A stretch of 64,000 nucleotides of DNA from Nageia nagi. Taxonomy: Eukaryota > Pinophyta. Positions 53,830 through 64,000 of this stretch are shown here, piece after piece. A program made the translations under genes and the position numbers. Position 1 is the stretch's first letter; the number at the start of each line of letters is the position of its first letter. The stretch spans positions 204,662,001 to 204,726,000 of the forward strand of contig JBITNC010000001.1 in the NCBI GenBank assembly GCA_050084985.1, given 5' to 3'. A model generated the notes under the pieces. It saw nothing but the letters and a program-made list of their open reading frames with translations, had not been told where the DNA came from and did not search any database.

Positions 53830-54650
53830 TATAATTGGAAAGCCCTTTTTAAGAGCTTTCCATCCATATATAGCATGTCATACTTTGTGTGATTATTTAC
53901 CACCCTTTCATCATAATTTTCACACATAGTCTAATCAGTCCACAGTTTGATAGGCCTTCATATCGCCAGTGTTTTATCCATCCTCTTGAGCTGATTCTTG
54001 TTCCATTGGATAACTCTTTTCAAGAGTTTTCCAATGATATATAACACTAGGAATATTTGTTGTAAATTGCCAAAGTTACATGACATTCTTTCCAGCCCTA
54101 TGTGTAGCCTATGACTTGTAGTAACCTGTAGCAACTATGTTTGTTTGTCGACTATGTTTGTTTTCCGTCATGAATCACCAAAGTTTCATTGCTCCATTTA
54201 TGTTGAGTCATACACCATTGGAAAGCCCTTTTGAAGAGATTTCCAACCATATATAACACGACCCCCCCTTTGCTCCAAAATCATCACTTTGAACATGACC
54301 TTGTATTTTGGTGATACCACTACATTTTGGCGACTCAACTTCCTTTTGTCAACCTGAAGTTCAGACTTGAATCACCAAAGTTATACTGAGTCAAATTGGT
54401 GATGGGTTATATATCATTAGAAAAGTCTCTTTGAGCAATTTCCAACCATATATAACTTGACATACTTTGTTGAAGTTCATTTTGGTGAACAAATTGCCAA
54501 ACTTCCAAATCATCAAGTTGATTGCATTTTGGTGACCCAACTTCAAATTCAAATTGTCAAAGATCTACAACTCCATTTGAGGTGTGAGTAACCGTTGGAA
54601 AGCTCTCAACAATCTCTATCCAACCATGTATAAATATTCAAATTTTGTGT
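53830..54650. repeat. Tandem array with GGAAAGC...GCTTTCC stem, about 170-205 bp
   Basis: ATTGGAAAGCCCTTTTTAAG / AGCTTTCCAACCATATATAA-like blocks occur near 53837, 54007, 54211, 54417 and 54594. Each block can itself fold (GGAAAGC facing GCTTTCC). Confidence 0.68.
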
Positions 54651-54837
54651 TGATTCATCTTGGCAACCATGCCAATCTTGACAGCACTATATTCTCACAT
54701 GCGAGCTGGCGAACGAGTTTGCTAGGTCATTGGAGCATCATCAAACTTCAGCAAATTCTTCACATCACCATAACTCGTTTAGCCACAAATCTTTGGTAGG
54801 AAGCTCTTCAAATCCTTCAACCAGTGTCCTAAAGGTT

Positions 54838-54925
54838 GGTATCAGAGTTTGGCAATATCCGAGGTTATTTGTCAACCCTTCCAGTCTGGCGATATATAAA
54901 ATTCTAACATGGTATCAAAGTCAGA
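54838..54925 (+). other. Primer-site-like sequences
   Basis: TTGGTATCAGAGTTTGG near 54838 and ATGGTATCAAAGTCAGAGC near 54909 resemble the initiator-Met tRNA site found after LTRs. They may mark the end of an LTR inserted in the copia integrase, but no LTR pair was found. Confidence 0.4.
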
Positions 54926-55021
54926 GCTTCAAGCCTCCAACTCCAAAATCTTCATTTGGCATATTCAAAAAAAGGATGGCCATAATGGAGGAGATGGGGA
55001 TTGTAATAAAAAATTGAAGAA

Positions 55022-55438
55022 GTGATTGAGATGGTGAATTTTGTTCAAAAGAGTTCATTGTTGAAGTATTGTAAAGACCATGGCATTAAAAAGCAATTGA
55101 CCACATCTTATACACCCCAACAAATTGGGGTTGCTAAAAGTATAAAACGGACTCTTATAAACATGGCAATGAGCATGATACATCATAAAGGTTTGGGCTA
55201 TTCAAATTGAGTTGAGGTAGTTGATGTGGCAACACATATCCAAATGCTCAATCCAACAAGTGTAAACAAGGACAAGACTCTCTTTGAGATATGGTGTGGT
55301 TTGAAACACAAGGTTGGGCACTTGAAGGTTTTTGGATGCCTAGCACATGTCCATGTTGAGAACAAGTTAAGGAAAAATCTTAAGCCAACGAGTATTCCAT
55401 GTGTGTTTGTGGGATATTCAAAGGCAAGCAAACAATAC
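55022..55438 (+). pseudogene. Ty1/copia integrase core, second half
   Basis: GEFCSKEF (second Asp region) and, after a shift, CKDHGIKKQLTTSYTPQQIG, SIKRTLINMAMSM, LNPTSVNKDKTLFEIWCGLK, VGHLKVFGCLAHVHVENKLR and CVFVGYSKASKQY. It breaks at 55438 at the TGTTG start of a solo LTR; the frame goes on at 56931. Confidence 0.85.
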
Positions 55439-56925
55439 TGTTGTGCCCACATAACACGCTCCAAATTTTTGCAAATTTGGGGACCCAATTTGGATCAAGC
55501 CAATGAAGAGAATTGTCTTGGGCGACAAAAAGATGATTTTGAGCAGTCTAAAGAGACAAGATTGTGGATCGATGCACAAAGATTGCTCATGAGGGGCCTT
55601 GAGGCGATTCAAAGTATTCAGTCACCATTTTTGGAGCCAAGAAGTCATGATTCAAGCAACACATCAGAGCAAAAGTTTTAGGGTCATAAAAAGGCTTGTT
55701 GGAAATGAGCTCATTTTTATCTTCAGAATTTGCAAAAACTGACAAGATGGGTTTATAAAGGATCCCAGGTCATGCACTTTTAAACTTGGAATTTTCTAAA
55801 AATGACCAAAGATGCTCCTCCTACAACTTTGGTGGCATCAATGGGAAAAAAGGAGCGCCTAAGAGCAAATTCATCCATTTTTTTACTTTCACATGGAAAT
55901 TTTGAAAGTGCAATAGGGTAAAATATAAAAAACCATGCAAATTTAAGCTTGGAGATATTACCAAAAGATCTAAATTGCTCTATCTATAAGAAGGCACTCA
56001 TTTTATAGGATTTGGTCGTGTCAAAGGCATAAGATGTGTGCTTAGAGGATAAGGGCACAATTTTGACCAAATTTTGAAAATATTTTTAAAAACATGAGCA
56101 AATGTAGAATAGAAAATCAAGTATATTTGACCTTGGGACTTTTCCAAAAGAGTAAAAAAGGCATCCAAGAGAGTGAAATTTCATTAAAAGTGAAATTTTG
56201 TGGTTTGAATATTTTTGCACCTTTTCCTTGAAAACGTTTTAGGATAGTTTTGTTGAAAATATTTCAAAGTGTTTGAATCATCTTAAGATAGTTGCTTTTT
56301 CCATGGCTTGCATGCTAAATGAATGTATTCTGAATTCGCTTTCTTTCTATGCCATGTGATTAGAAGTTTCATTTGTTCTTCGCTAAGTTCTTTTTACTGC
56401 TAATTAGTCCTGTAAAAAAAGTATCGACAGTCAACTTTTCTCTTCACTCTTGATTGAAATGACTTGAACAACAATCATTTATTTCAAGCTTGATGAATTG
56501 AATGAAACTATCTTAATTGATCCGGAAAGAAGGAAGTTTAGACAATGCTTCATTGTGGTGGTCACTTTGAAACCTAACCAGCATTGTGTTGAAACACTCT
56601 CACCTATTTGTTTACTTATCCTTTTCTTGCTTTCCTTTTTTTGAAAACCACAACTTTCAATCTTTGCATAAAACACCTCAGTGCCCTATAAAAACATGAG
56701 TTGACTTCCATTACCTCTATTACACCATTGAGTTGATTCCTAAACAAGTGTTACTAAGCTATTAAAATTGAACTTGCATTTTTTGTAACTTTGAATACAA
56801 AAGCTTTGGAGTATCAATCCTTACAAGAGGGGATAGGTAATGCTATCTCACCTAAATGTTGGGTTGCTTTTCCATTTATCCCCATTTTGATAATCTTTGT
56901 TAGAGGAAAGATTTCCTTCCCAACA
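55439..56925 (+). mobile_element. Solo LTR (1.49 kb) of the palindromic-start family
   Basis: It begins TGTTGTGCCCACATAACA and ends TTCCCAACA. The flanks AATAC and CATAC match at 4 of 5 bases. Copia coding sequence continues on both sides (..YSKASKQY / NNPRIKKIIEFRDMIFDEG), so the insertion is precise. The CCAAATTTTTGCAAATTTGG hairpin follows the start. TATAAAAA at 56697 lies about 230 bp before the end, where an LTR promoter would be. The end region AATCCTTACAAGAGGGGATA resembles the P2 unit end and the unit near 59770 (minus). Confidence 0.75.
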
Positions 56926-56930
56926 CATAC

Positions 56931-57665
56931 CAATTTAACAATCCAAGGATCAAAAAAATCATAGAATTTAGAGATATGATCTTTGATGAAGGGGGAGAGT
57001 ATCTGCAACAAGGTTGTAAAAAACTTTGTGAGTATTGGAAAGACAATTGGAGCTTTGGACCAGCCTTCTATACCACCTCCAAATCCACCCGCATCACCAC
57101 AATAGTGGAGAGGCACAAGTGGCACCTCTTCTTCAAGTTAATATGATCATGATGGTGAGACTAGTGATTATTCTACAATCAACAAGGTTAGCATGCCACT
57201 AGAGGTAAGAAAATTATTAAAGATCATCATCAATAAAATTCCAATGATGATAATGAATATTGCATGTGCTCCTACTCATATCTATTTAAAGAAAGGGAAT
57301 TAGCCACTTCTCTAGGTGGCCAACCTATCATTTTTAAATAACCTAGAAATTGATTATTTGACTAAAAATGGGTTATGGGTGCTCAAATAGACCTATTGTA
57401 CACCCTCACAATATTATCATAGAGCCAACATCCTAAGGGCATGACTTTACATGAAAGAGGAGATTAGCTTCATAGAAGAAACTGATACTCGAGCACATTG
57501 TGAATTGTCTAAGGGTAAAAAAAGTTGTGGGGCAAACCGGATGTTTAAGACTAAGCACGAGAGTGATGGAAGTGTTGAAAAGCACAAGGCTAGGTTAGTG
57601 GCAAGAGGTTTCACACAAAGAGAAGAAATAGATTATGATGAGAACTTTGAATTTGTAGCTAGGAA
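56931..57665 (+). pseudogene. Ty1/copia integrase end and reverse transcriptase start
   Basis: IKKIIEFRDMIFDEG is the usual integrase C-terminus (KII.SRDV.FDE). A spacer follows, then RT: MKEEISFIEE, GKKSCGANRMFKTKHESDGS, VEKHKARLVARGFTQREEID and FEFVARNN, equal to WVFKTK..DGSV.RYKARLVAKGF. The RT stops at about 57665 where a satellite array starts; the catalytic part is absent from the window. Confidence 0.83.
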
Positions 57666-58210
57666 CAACCCTCTTTTAGTGTAATTCGCAGTTTGGAAAA
57701 GTTTGGTAACACCAAACTTTTGAAATCAAAGAACAGCCCTCTTTTAGTGTGATTAGTAGCTTGAGAAAGTTTGGTGACATCAAATTTTTGAAATCAGCAA
57801 ACAACCATCTTTTAGTGTAATTCGCAACCTGGGAAAGTTTGGTGACGCCAACCTTTTGAAATCATCAAACAACCCTCTTTTAGTGTAATTCGCAGTCTGG
57901 GAAAGTTTGGTGACACCAAACTTTTGAAATCAACGAAGAGCCCTCTTTTAGTGTAATTCGTAGCCTAGTTAAGTTTGGTGACACCAAACTTTTGAAATCA
58001 ACAAATAGCCCTCTTTTAGTGTAATGCGCAGCCTAGGAAAATTTGGTGACACCAAACTTTTGAAATCAACGAATAGCCTCTTTTAGTGTAATTCGCAGCC
58101 TGGGCAAGTTTGGTGACACCAAACTTTTGAAATCAACGAATAGCCCTCTTTTAGTGTAATTCGCAGCCTGGGCAAGTTTGGTGACACCAAACTTTTGAAA
58201 TCAGCGAACA
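57655..58210. repeat. 68-bp satellite array with perfect palindrome
   Basis: CCCTCTTTTAGTGTAATTCG begins at 57669, 57737, 57805 (variant), 57873, 57941, 58009, about 58077 and 58144: a steady 67-68-bp period, at least eight units. Each unit holds AAGTTTGGTGACACCAAACTT, a palindrome around one base. It starts exactly where the copia RT frame ends. Confidence 0.88.
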
Positions 58211-58440
58211 TGCCTTCTTGATCCCCTTAGTCGCCAATTTTGAAAGTTTGGTGTTGCCAAATATTAAGAATGGCAAACAAGCTCCTAGCCACCAATTTTG
58301 AGATTTTGGCATCACCAAACTTTGAGAATGGACGAACAAGCTCCTAGTCTCCAGTTTTGAACTTTTGGCATCAGCAAACTTCCAAAATGGGCGAACAAGC
58401 ATTTTATGGCTCATTTGTCACCAATTTCAACCTTTTTGAG
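58211..58440. repeat. Diverged continuation of the satellite
   Basis: Three weaker units of about 60-65 bp keep GCGAACAAGCTCCTAG, CCAATTTTGA and AGTTTGGTG(T)...CCAAA blocks. Confidence 0.55.
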
Positions 58441-59670
58441 TTCAACAAACTCCCATATGTTGCGAACTTTGGGAACTTGATCATTTTAACTTCAAAATTT
58501 ATCCTTTTTCTTTGTTATACTCTTCTGAGATGAGAAATTGTTCTTGTAACCCCTTAAATATCCCTGATGAAGTTCAATTGATTCTTGGCTTTTTGAAAGT
58601 GATCTTAGCTCCAATCCCTCTAAAGTCTCAATAATGCCTTCATCTCATGCTTCCAAGCTGATTTTCTCTACTACTCTGGCCAAAACAGGGCCCCCAAAAT
58701 TGCAAACAACAATAGCTAAAACAAAAACAAAACAAAACAAAACTAGAAGGAAAATTTTGGATACACAATGATATGCATCGTTCATTGGGTACGAGCCCTT
58801 GTCAACAATGTCACTCATGGTTGCATCACCATTTTGCATTATAGTGAGTGAACTCTCACTATCTATTAAAGTAGTCATCAAGACACCTATGTTATTGTCT
58901 AGGTTCCAGAGATGTTTGTGGCACTGTTTCCTCGTTTCCCACTCACTAGACGGATCCCAACGACGTATAACATCATTTCAAATGTCCTCATCTTTCTCTT
59001 CACTCACCACAATTGCGATAGTAGCTTGAGGCTTCTTGTACTTTGTTTGTGCTTTATCAGTAGCATGAGGCTTGTTGGTCGCACTCCCATTTTATACCCC
59101 TCATCTGTCATCCATGACTTTGGATAATCTCTTATTCTTGGATTTTCACCGATTGGCAGGGGACCAATGTTAGCATTCCTATTGCATTAAATAATTTGTG
59201 TTAGCATCATCCAAAGTGTCTGTTCCAATTGTAGTCTCTGGGCCGGAACAAATAGTTCCTGAGATCAGTATGCTCTCTTGAAATTTTCTTCTAAGCTCTC
59301 ATATGCCGATGGTGTCAAAAAAACCTACACTTGAATGGTCAAAACCTGAATGTTGTCTCAATGAGGAATCATCAAATTTGATTGAAAGCTTACAATATTG
59401 AACAAGTAAAAACACCAAACAAACACACACCAAACATAATGCAAAAATTAAAAGAAAACATAACAAAACTACATTAAAAAATCAAATATATGCCACTGAT
59501 ACCAAGGCCAAACATCTTATTTTGATCTCCTCTCAAGTGGATAAAACGAGTGGTTCCACTTTCATTTGACATATCCTCGTGATGTCCACGTGAGCATGAT
59601 AAGGTACTAAGATATGTCAAAAGAAACACACTTGAAAAATGGAAAGGGCCCCTCCTTCTAGCACTATTTA
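58441..59670 (-). other. Possible internal region after a minus-strand LTR
   Basis: If 63649-59671 is an LTR read on the minus strand, this is what follows it. At 59667-59650 the minus strand reads ATAGTGCTAGAAGGAGGGG, in the place of a primer site; I recall similar GGCGCTAGAAGGAGGG sites in Tat-type elements but cannot check. Around 59010-58790 the minus strand reads RRWDPSSEWETRKQCHKHLW and VLMTTLIDSESSLTIMQ, which may be gag-like; I do not recognise it. Confidence 0.35.
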
Positions 59671-60405
59671 TGTTGGAATGGAAATCCTTCCTTTTACAAA
59701 GTACCCTCGATGATGGCAAAATGGAAAGGAATCCCAACACCTAGGTGAGGTAGCATTACTTACCCCTTTTGAAAGGACTGATACCCCACTGTTTCTATCT
59801 TGAATTGTCTATGCTTTGTGATAAAATCTTGGAATAAGTCGGTCAAGGAGAGATATAACTATTAACCCACGTTGTATAAGGCATCTGGAATTTATTCCTA
59901 GCTTTGAAAATGTCTTCCTAGCTTCACCATGGTTCGTTTGAATTTCAATTCTTTTCAAGGTTTTGAAGTAGTAAAAGGTGAAACATTGTGTTTGAAAGAA
60001 AAGAAAAGAAAGAAACAAGAAAAAGCTTAAAAGAAAAGAGAGTAGAGGATAAATAAAGGTAGGCACGTTATGTTCACAATAGATCACACTTCACTAGCAA
60101 TGCATTGTCTAAGTTACTTATCTTTTGTTATTATTGAGAAACACTATCCATTCATCTAGTTTGCCATAAATGACATTGTCCAAGTTATAAGCAAACACGA
60201 GCACCAAGCAATTCAATCAAAGATGAAAGGGAATAGAAAATATGGAAGCATAAAGCAATATTGAGTAGATGTCTCTAACCAAATGACATAGAAGAAAGTT
60301 ACACTAAGATTACATTTACTTGACATGCAATTTGTGAAAGATATCAATCAAGTAACAACTCCAACGTTTTAAGAGAGAGAGACCACTCTATTTACACGAC
60401 GAGAG

Positions 60406-61104
60406 GTGAGTTGGCGGCATAACATGAGCGGGGCTATCATTTCTCGAAGTCCCACGCTCAAATCTGGAATTGAAGTTGGAGAGGAACCAAGGACATCATA
60501 CTTCGAGGTCACTCACATGAGGGAAGCAATGGAGTTGGAAGGAGATTCGGGAAATGATGCATGCGAATTCATTGATTGGACATTTGCGGGGTGGGAGGCC
60601 TAGCTTCGGGACTTAAGAGAAGGGCGATGGGCTGAGGTATGACCATTAACTAAATCGAAATTTGCAGAGCACATGCAAAGAGCGTTAGTGTTAATGGAGG
60701 AATTCAAAACAAGGGGAGGCGATGGAGGGCACAAGGACTTGCGCCAAAGTTGGCGAAGCTCCTTGTAAGTGATGATGTTCAAGAAGTGTTGAAGAAGGTG
60801 GGCTACTGGAACTTTTGGAGCTTTTTGAGGGCTATGATGTCAATGTCTGCCACATCACTGGGTGGAGGGGTGTGTAACGGTGGGGGCCTTTTCATTTGAA
60901 ATCTCCCTGGCAGTCTTGGCGGAAATCTTTGGTTTGGAAGATGAAGGTTTGAAGATAACAAGGGACAAACACCCGCAACAGACAGAGCTCAATTTTTTCT
61001 CCTCCTCGAAGAGAATTGGGTGGGACGGGAAATACATCTTGAGAGAAGGATTGCCTCAGCCATGTGTTGGGGGCTTTTTCTTTCCTACCCTTGCTAATTG
61101 GTAA
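60406..61104 (+). pseudogene. Unrecognised retroelement-like ORF
   Basis: Two frames read as one decayed protein: KFAEHMQRALVLMEEFKTRG, LLVSDDVQEVLKKVGYWNFW and SFLRAMMSM in one stretch, then after a shift near 60860 VGAFSFEISLAVLAEIFGLE, DEGLKITRDKHPQQ and KRIGWDGKYILREGLPQP. The ILAE.FGL..EGLKI style recalls plant transposon-borne proteins of unknown role, but I cannot name it. It lies antisense to the unit around it. Confidence 0.4.
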
Positions 61105-62157
61105 ATTGGATCACAAGGCTTGTAGAAAGACTCCAACACCTGAGTGGCGTGACCCCTACCCGCTATGAGGACTTTTACCTTAAAGGTTTGAAAGTGAAGG
61201 GTGCAAGGGTTCAGTCAGGTGATAAGGTGGAGATGTTTGAAGCTGTTAGCAACTCAAATGAAATTTGTTGATCAAGGACTCAAAGGATCCCTAATCCAAG
61301 AATAATTCTCTCAAAAAGAAGGAAAAAAGGTTTGTTACGAAAGCCACACAAAAAAAAATAGAAAATAAAGAAAAAGAGTTGTGAAAAGACGATGATATAT
61401 GAATTCAGCTCTAGGGCAATGTTCTCACCGATTAGTATGATTTTCTAAGACCGAACTTATGCAGGTTTGGCATAGGCTCCACGCACCCCAAATCCAACTC
61501 GAAAGGCGACAACACAAACGTCCCAACGAGAGGAGCTTGGCGCTAAGGCGATGGATAAGAAAGGTATCATGTGGGTAGAACTCAATTGTGGAGTGAAGTT
61601 CCTATATTAAACGGCATACACAAGTCATCTTAGAACACACTAATCCCATGTGCAAACTATGAAACTTTACAATCAAACACTTCTTGATATATTTCAAAAG
61701 GATATACAAGCATTCTTTTATCCACGAACAAGGTTTATAAAATGTCCCAAATACTCAAGATAGCATAAAAATGTAACACTCATTCACTTTCAAAGTCCCA
61801 AATGAAAACAAGCTCACTTCAATTTCTTCGAATTATATCACAATTGCGAAAAGGGAAAACTTGCAAGATTGAAAGTATTATGTAAGTAGTCCGATTTGCA
61901 AAAAAATGTCTGATCCTTCACAAATGAGCCCAAATGGGCTATAAATAGTTTTTAGAGCAACCTTGGATGTTGCCTTAACCCTAATTACGAGTTCCAAGAA
62001 ATAATACGTGGTCCAATCAATCATTGCCACATGGCATTACAAGATGTCCTCCAAGTTTGTGGGAGCAAATCCTCAAACATCACAAACTTGGGAATTAATT
62101 ATCAAATAATAACATTATTTAGTAAAATAATTGCATTTTCTTAAAAATTAAATAAAA
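61105..62157. other. No supported gene
   Basis: Mixed repeat-like DNA. TATAAATA near 61942 (plus) follows AGCCCAAATGGGC, a small palindrome. No coding evidence was seen. Confidence 0.4.
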
Positions 62158-62340
62158 CTAAAAATTGTGACTATGGCACTCGTGGGCCAACACCTCAACG
62201 TGTTCCTCAAAGTTTTCATCTAAGAACTTCACCATGAGTTCTAGTCCGTGCAGCATTTCTGACACCTTCGGCCTGTTCCTGATGATACAGCATCCCACCT
62301 TGTTCACCATCCTTTGCATATCAACCCCCCATCTGGCCAA
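62158..62340 (-). pseudogene. Short unrecognised ORF fragment
   Basis: The 60-codon frame reads MVNKVGCCIIRNRPKVSEML and HGLELMVKFLDENFEEHVE. The text looks like real protein but no family could be named. It lies just beyond the hairpin array when read on the minus strand, where the P1 and P2 units carry their ORFs. Confidence 0.3.
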
Positions 62341-62420
62341 CCTTGAGATATATGTCGGCTCAAAAACTCATGAAAAGCCACCTGTGCCCAAACGTTGGGG
62401 TTTTAGAGCCCAAACTAACT

Positions 62421-63343
62421 TGCTGCATGACAAAAAAAAGACAAAATTATGACTTTTTAAATCATGCGCCAGCCTTGAGGATGAGCATGCTCCCAACGTT
62501 GGGTCTCTTGCTTGCTTGCTTGCCTTCTTTGATCACCAAACTCACTCAGTAACCCGATTTCTCCTTATTTTTGGTCTTCCTGTCAGCTGGACTTGACAAT
62601 TTTGTTCTTTCATTTCAACTTGGGCAGCCTGTTAGCTTGGCGCATGGTTCCAAAAGTCAAGTTTGTGACTTTTTGAGGCATGCACCAGCCTTGCCTGCCC
62701 ATCCACCTTGGTCGCATAGTTCAAAAAGACGATATCATTCGCCAACCTCTAGATGATCTCATTTTCATGATTTGGTACTTAAGTGCTCATGCCTTTGCCA
62801 ACTTTTCATCTTTCTTGGATCCTGGAGGCTTCCTGGGCTTGGTGCATGCCTCAAAAAGTCAAGAATTTGTCCTTTGAGATCATGCGCCAGTCCTCCTAGG
62901 TGAGCTTGATCGAATCTTGAGGTTTTGGGCTTTATGACTTGTTCATTCTTTTATGTTTGCTCGAACTGGCAACCCTTCCAAGCTTGGTGCATGGTTCGCG
63001 CCAACCTCCTAAATGCCTTAGGTTCACACCCTGACCCTTGAACTCGCTCAATTCTTCCTTCTGGCCAAGTCGCATGGTTCAAAAAGACAAGATTTTGTCT
63101 TTTGAAACCATGTGCCAACCTTGTTGTGCCTTTGCCTTGGACTTTATGTGCTCCATTTCGTTCCAGCCTACTTCATGTGCTTGGCGCATGCCCAGAAAAA
63201 ACAAGATTTTGTCTCTTGGGGGCATGCACTGGGCTTGCAAGTGCCCCAAATTGCATATTTGAATATCTCTTCTAGTTTGGACAGTCTCTAAGCCCAGTCG
63301 CATGATTTCAAAAGACAAGATTTTGTCTTTTTTAACCATGTGC
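62421..63343. repeat. Second hairpin array with GCGCATG/CATGCGC arms
   Basis: Six clear hairpins: 62421-62471, 62638-62688, 62839-62889, 63069-63117, 63182-63230 and 63298-63343. The best is CGCATGGTTCAAAAAGACAA facing TTGTCTTTTGAAACCATGTG around the centre GATT. A collapsed unit lies near 62984-63006 (GGTGCATGGTTCGCGCC). The outer arms match those at 36738-38183; the inner stems differ. Confidence 0.78.
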
Positions 63344-63649
63344 CAACCCTTGGAGATGCCCAATTTGAGTTGATCGAGCTCCGACTCATCCTGGACTCCT
63401 TGGTTCTCCTAAAGTCGACTTTACTCTTTCCAAACTTAATCATTTTTTTGGGAATTTCAAGATTTCTAACTTAGTATAATTGACCCTGGGCGAAGAATGA
63501 GGCTTGGACCAAAGAGGGATGATCCATGAATCTAGGTCTTTGTGACACAACTTGGGTGAGACAAGATGACGACAGAACGAAGTATATAATTGACACATTG
63601 AGGGTCCCCAAAATCGCAGGATTTTGGGGCATGTTGTGTTTTAGTCACA

Positions 63650-64000
63650 GCACCATGGCCGAAGGTAGTCGATACGATAATGAATTACTTCACCTGAATA
63701 CTCAGATGACGTGGGTGTGGGGATACCATCTGGCGATCCTAAACCATATTTGATGGCGAAAAAGGGTCAATGTCCCTTATTTTCTGTTCAAAGAATTGGA
63801 GAAATCAGCAAAAGACTTTCAAAAGGGGAGAATAAAATTTTCCTTTCATCAAGGGCTCTTTTTGCTTATTGCTAAATTCATGGTCAAAAACAAGGTTGGA
63901 CGGGGGACCCTACTGACCTAATGCTAATCATCAAGAAACTTGAGAATGGAACCCCTAGAGGGAACCGAACATGCAAGAAAAAAGTTGAAGGAGGGAGGTG
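63650..64000. other. Window end, no supported feature
   Basis: No gene or repeat could be assigned. If the minus-strand unit is an LTR, this is its upstream flank or another element. Confidence 0.4.

Larger units (their letters stand above)
59671..63649 (-). mobile_element. Long LTR-like unit of the palindromic-start family, minus strand
   Basis: On the minus strand it starts TGTGACTAAAACACAAC with the perfect hairpin CCCCAAAATC-CTGC-GATTTTGGGG, and ends GATTTCCATTCCAACA at 59671. The end region (GGGGTATCAGTCCTTTCAA) matches the solo LTR and the P2 unit. A second copy of this terminal motif near 61133-61180 (minus) and a plus-strand ORF at 60406-61104 suggest that the unit is nested or duplicated inside, so its true length is uncertain. 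Confidence 0.5.

Noticed and set aside
57655-58210. Regular short repeats that resemble a CRISPR array
   Set aside because: The whole 68-bp unit repeats with no unique spacers, and this is plant DNA, so it is a satellite.
59490-59520. TTGGTATCAGTGG as the primer site of the minus-strand unit
   Set aside because: It lies about 165 bp past the CCAACA end, whereas primer sites sit within a few bases of the LTR.
59809-60087. Minus-strand hydrophobic 92-codon frame
   Set aside because: Its Phe/Leu/Ser run comes from a purine-rich AAAGAAAAG stretch on the plus strand.

Overview
This is a stretch of plant nuclear genome dominated by decayed transposable elements, with one host gene recognisable. 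That gene encodes the actin-bundling protein fimbrin (plastin). It lies on the minus strand: seven in-frame exons (50075 down to 11792) give 370 continuous codons with good splice sites, split by introns of about 25.3 kb, 0.5 kb, 10.8 kb, 0.17 kb, 0.3 kb and 0.1 kb. The huge transposon-filled introns and the mix of old Ty3/gypsy, Ty1/copia, L1-type LINE, SINE and MITE copies suggest a very large plant genome; a conifer or other gymnosperm is the most likely source, as an inference. The 5' part of fimbrin (EF-hand region, CH1, first part of CH2) was not found, so 50076-64000 is probably another fimbrin intron.

Layout. 1-9220: an old tandem array interrupted by a complete non-autonomous LTR retrotransposon (418-9013, 5-bp target duplication TGATG) that carries gag and, in antisense, a decayed Plant Mobile Domain gene, but no recognisable pol. 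9221-11100: AT-rich DNA with a 74-bp repeat, a foldback element and a tRNA-derived SINE. 11792-12932: last four fimbrin exons. 12933-23731: intron with MITE, SINEs, small duplications and a minus-strand copia remnant. 23732-24574: two fimbrin exons. 24575-49863: giant intron with (a) an element from 26225 with a 365-bp tandem array and an unknown ORF (called P1 here), (b) an antisense L1 LINE (32362 to about 34900), and (c) a complete Ty3/gypsy chromovirus (35003-48282, target duplication CTCTT) whose gag is split by a 7.4-kb unit carrying a paralogous unknown ORF (P2). 49864-50075: fimbrin exon. 50076-64000: a plus-strand copia element broken by several insertions, a hAT-type MITE, a solo LTR, a 68-bp satellite, and a long minus-strand LTR-like unit.

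The most unusual material is a repeat family whose units start with a palindromic TGTT...CACAACA block followed by a CCCCAAAAT/ATTTTGGGG hairpin (26225, 36559, 55439, and 63649 on the minus strand). Units vary from about 1.5 to 7.4 kb. Three hold arrays of imperfect hairpins whose outer arms are alike (GGCGCATG...CATGCGCC or close variants) while the inner stems differ and stay self-complementary. Two (P1, P2) carry a long protein ORF that I do not recognise, preceded by repeated TATA-box modules. This family, its hairpin arrays and the P1/P2 protein are the best candidates for something undescribed. All retroelement ORFs seen are broken by stops and frameshifts; only fimbrin looks functional.
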